This document shows positions 63,792-64,000 of a stretch of DNA of 64,000 nucleotides, piece after piece. The notes under the pieces were generated by a model, which was given only the letters and a program-made list of their open reading frames with translations, was not told the DNA's origin and did no database searches. Each line of letters starts with the position of its first letter. Position 1 is the stretch's first letter. This DNA comes from Gautieria morchelliformis. Lineage: Eukaryota > Basidiomycota > Agaricomycetes > Gomphales > Gomphaceae. Position numbers and translations under genes: made by a program. The stretch spans positions 372,001-436,000 of the forward strand of contig WHVA01000028.1 of NCBI GenBank assembly GCA_015179125.1. The letters are read 5' to 3'.

Positions 63792-64000
63792 GGATCACTC
63801 GCGCGGTTGTGACGCCGTGCGGGGTAAGCTGTTATATGCCCTGATGGGCCCCGGGCCCGGATCGGGCTTGGGATCGGGAGCATTTTGTGCTCTCGGTTCC
63901 GGGGGCGTTTTGTGCCTGGTGTCCCCGGTCAGTCCCGCGTTGCGGATCCGTAGCCTGCTGTTGTAGGCAGCGCGCGCTTGCCATGCGTCCTGTACAGCTT
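63792..64000. other. Gypsy G leader, runs off right edge
   Basis: GC-rich DNA upstream of the Gag start, with the inverted word GGGCCCCGGGCCC near 63846 and repeats of GGATCGGG. The 5' LTR and primer binding site are not within the window. Confidence 0.5.

Overview
This window looks like a transposon-dense, probably heterochromatic stretch of a filamentous basidiomycete (Agaricomycetes) genome. The signs are short spliceosomal introns of about 46-70 nt, chromodomain Ty3/gypsy elements, Ty1/copia elements, an APE-type LINE, and scraps of typical agaricomycete host genes (cytochrome P450, Bro1/Rim20-type V domain, the C-terminal tail of NACHT/WD40-like proteins). There is no operon, rRNA, CRISPR array or phage module, and no complete host gene was recognised.

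Layout. 1-1420: Gag-protease and putative 5' LTR of a minus-strand copia element running off the left edge. 1465-1893: a run of perfect hairpins, then a polypurine tract and a short gypsy LTR. 1894-7615: noncoding LTR-like repeats of two families, called A (TGTCAAG...CATGACA) and B (TGTGTGGGAACC...GGTTCCAAAACA, with TATA box), one interrupted by a 1.06 kb insertion. 7642-7850: tyrosine recombinase relic. 8400-9269 and 13416-14902: further B copies. 9290-13112: low-complexity DNA, unknown gene relics and a decayed P450. 15320-15560: tail of a NACHT/WD40-type protein. 15594-19690: gypsy C with an extra ORF after the chromodomain. 19700-22010: unknown multi-exon gene relic. 22175-28421: gypsy D, near full length. 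28422-33726: relics and solo LTRs. 33831-34489: captured Bro1/Rim20 V-domain fragment. 35780-37912: 5' half of a LINE. 37913-44219: gypsy F, with a spliced antisense gene between pol and its 3' LTR. 44236-55445: gypsy E, carrying a solo LTR (45686-46378) and a complete, apparently intact copia element (46888-52146). 55618-57208: 3' half of a LINE on the minus strand. 57209-64000: gypsy G, whose integrase core is replaced by a long coiled-coil ORF and which is split by a solo copia LTR.

Nesting gives a relative history. Copia-2 has two 498-bp LTRs that look identical, a 5-bp target duplication and one open 1414-codon frame, so it is the youngest insertion and possibly active. It landed in gypsy E, which is already inactivated. 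Most in-frame stops in gypsy E that can be compared with gypsy D are CGA to TGA, as expected from decay at methylated CpG. The most interesting items are extra genes riding on gypsy elements: the antisense Zn-cluster-like gene in F, the coiled-coil ORF in G and the small ORF with its own TATA box in C. All family calls come from reading motifs by eye; no database search was possible.
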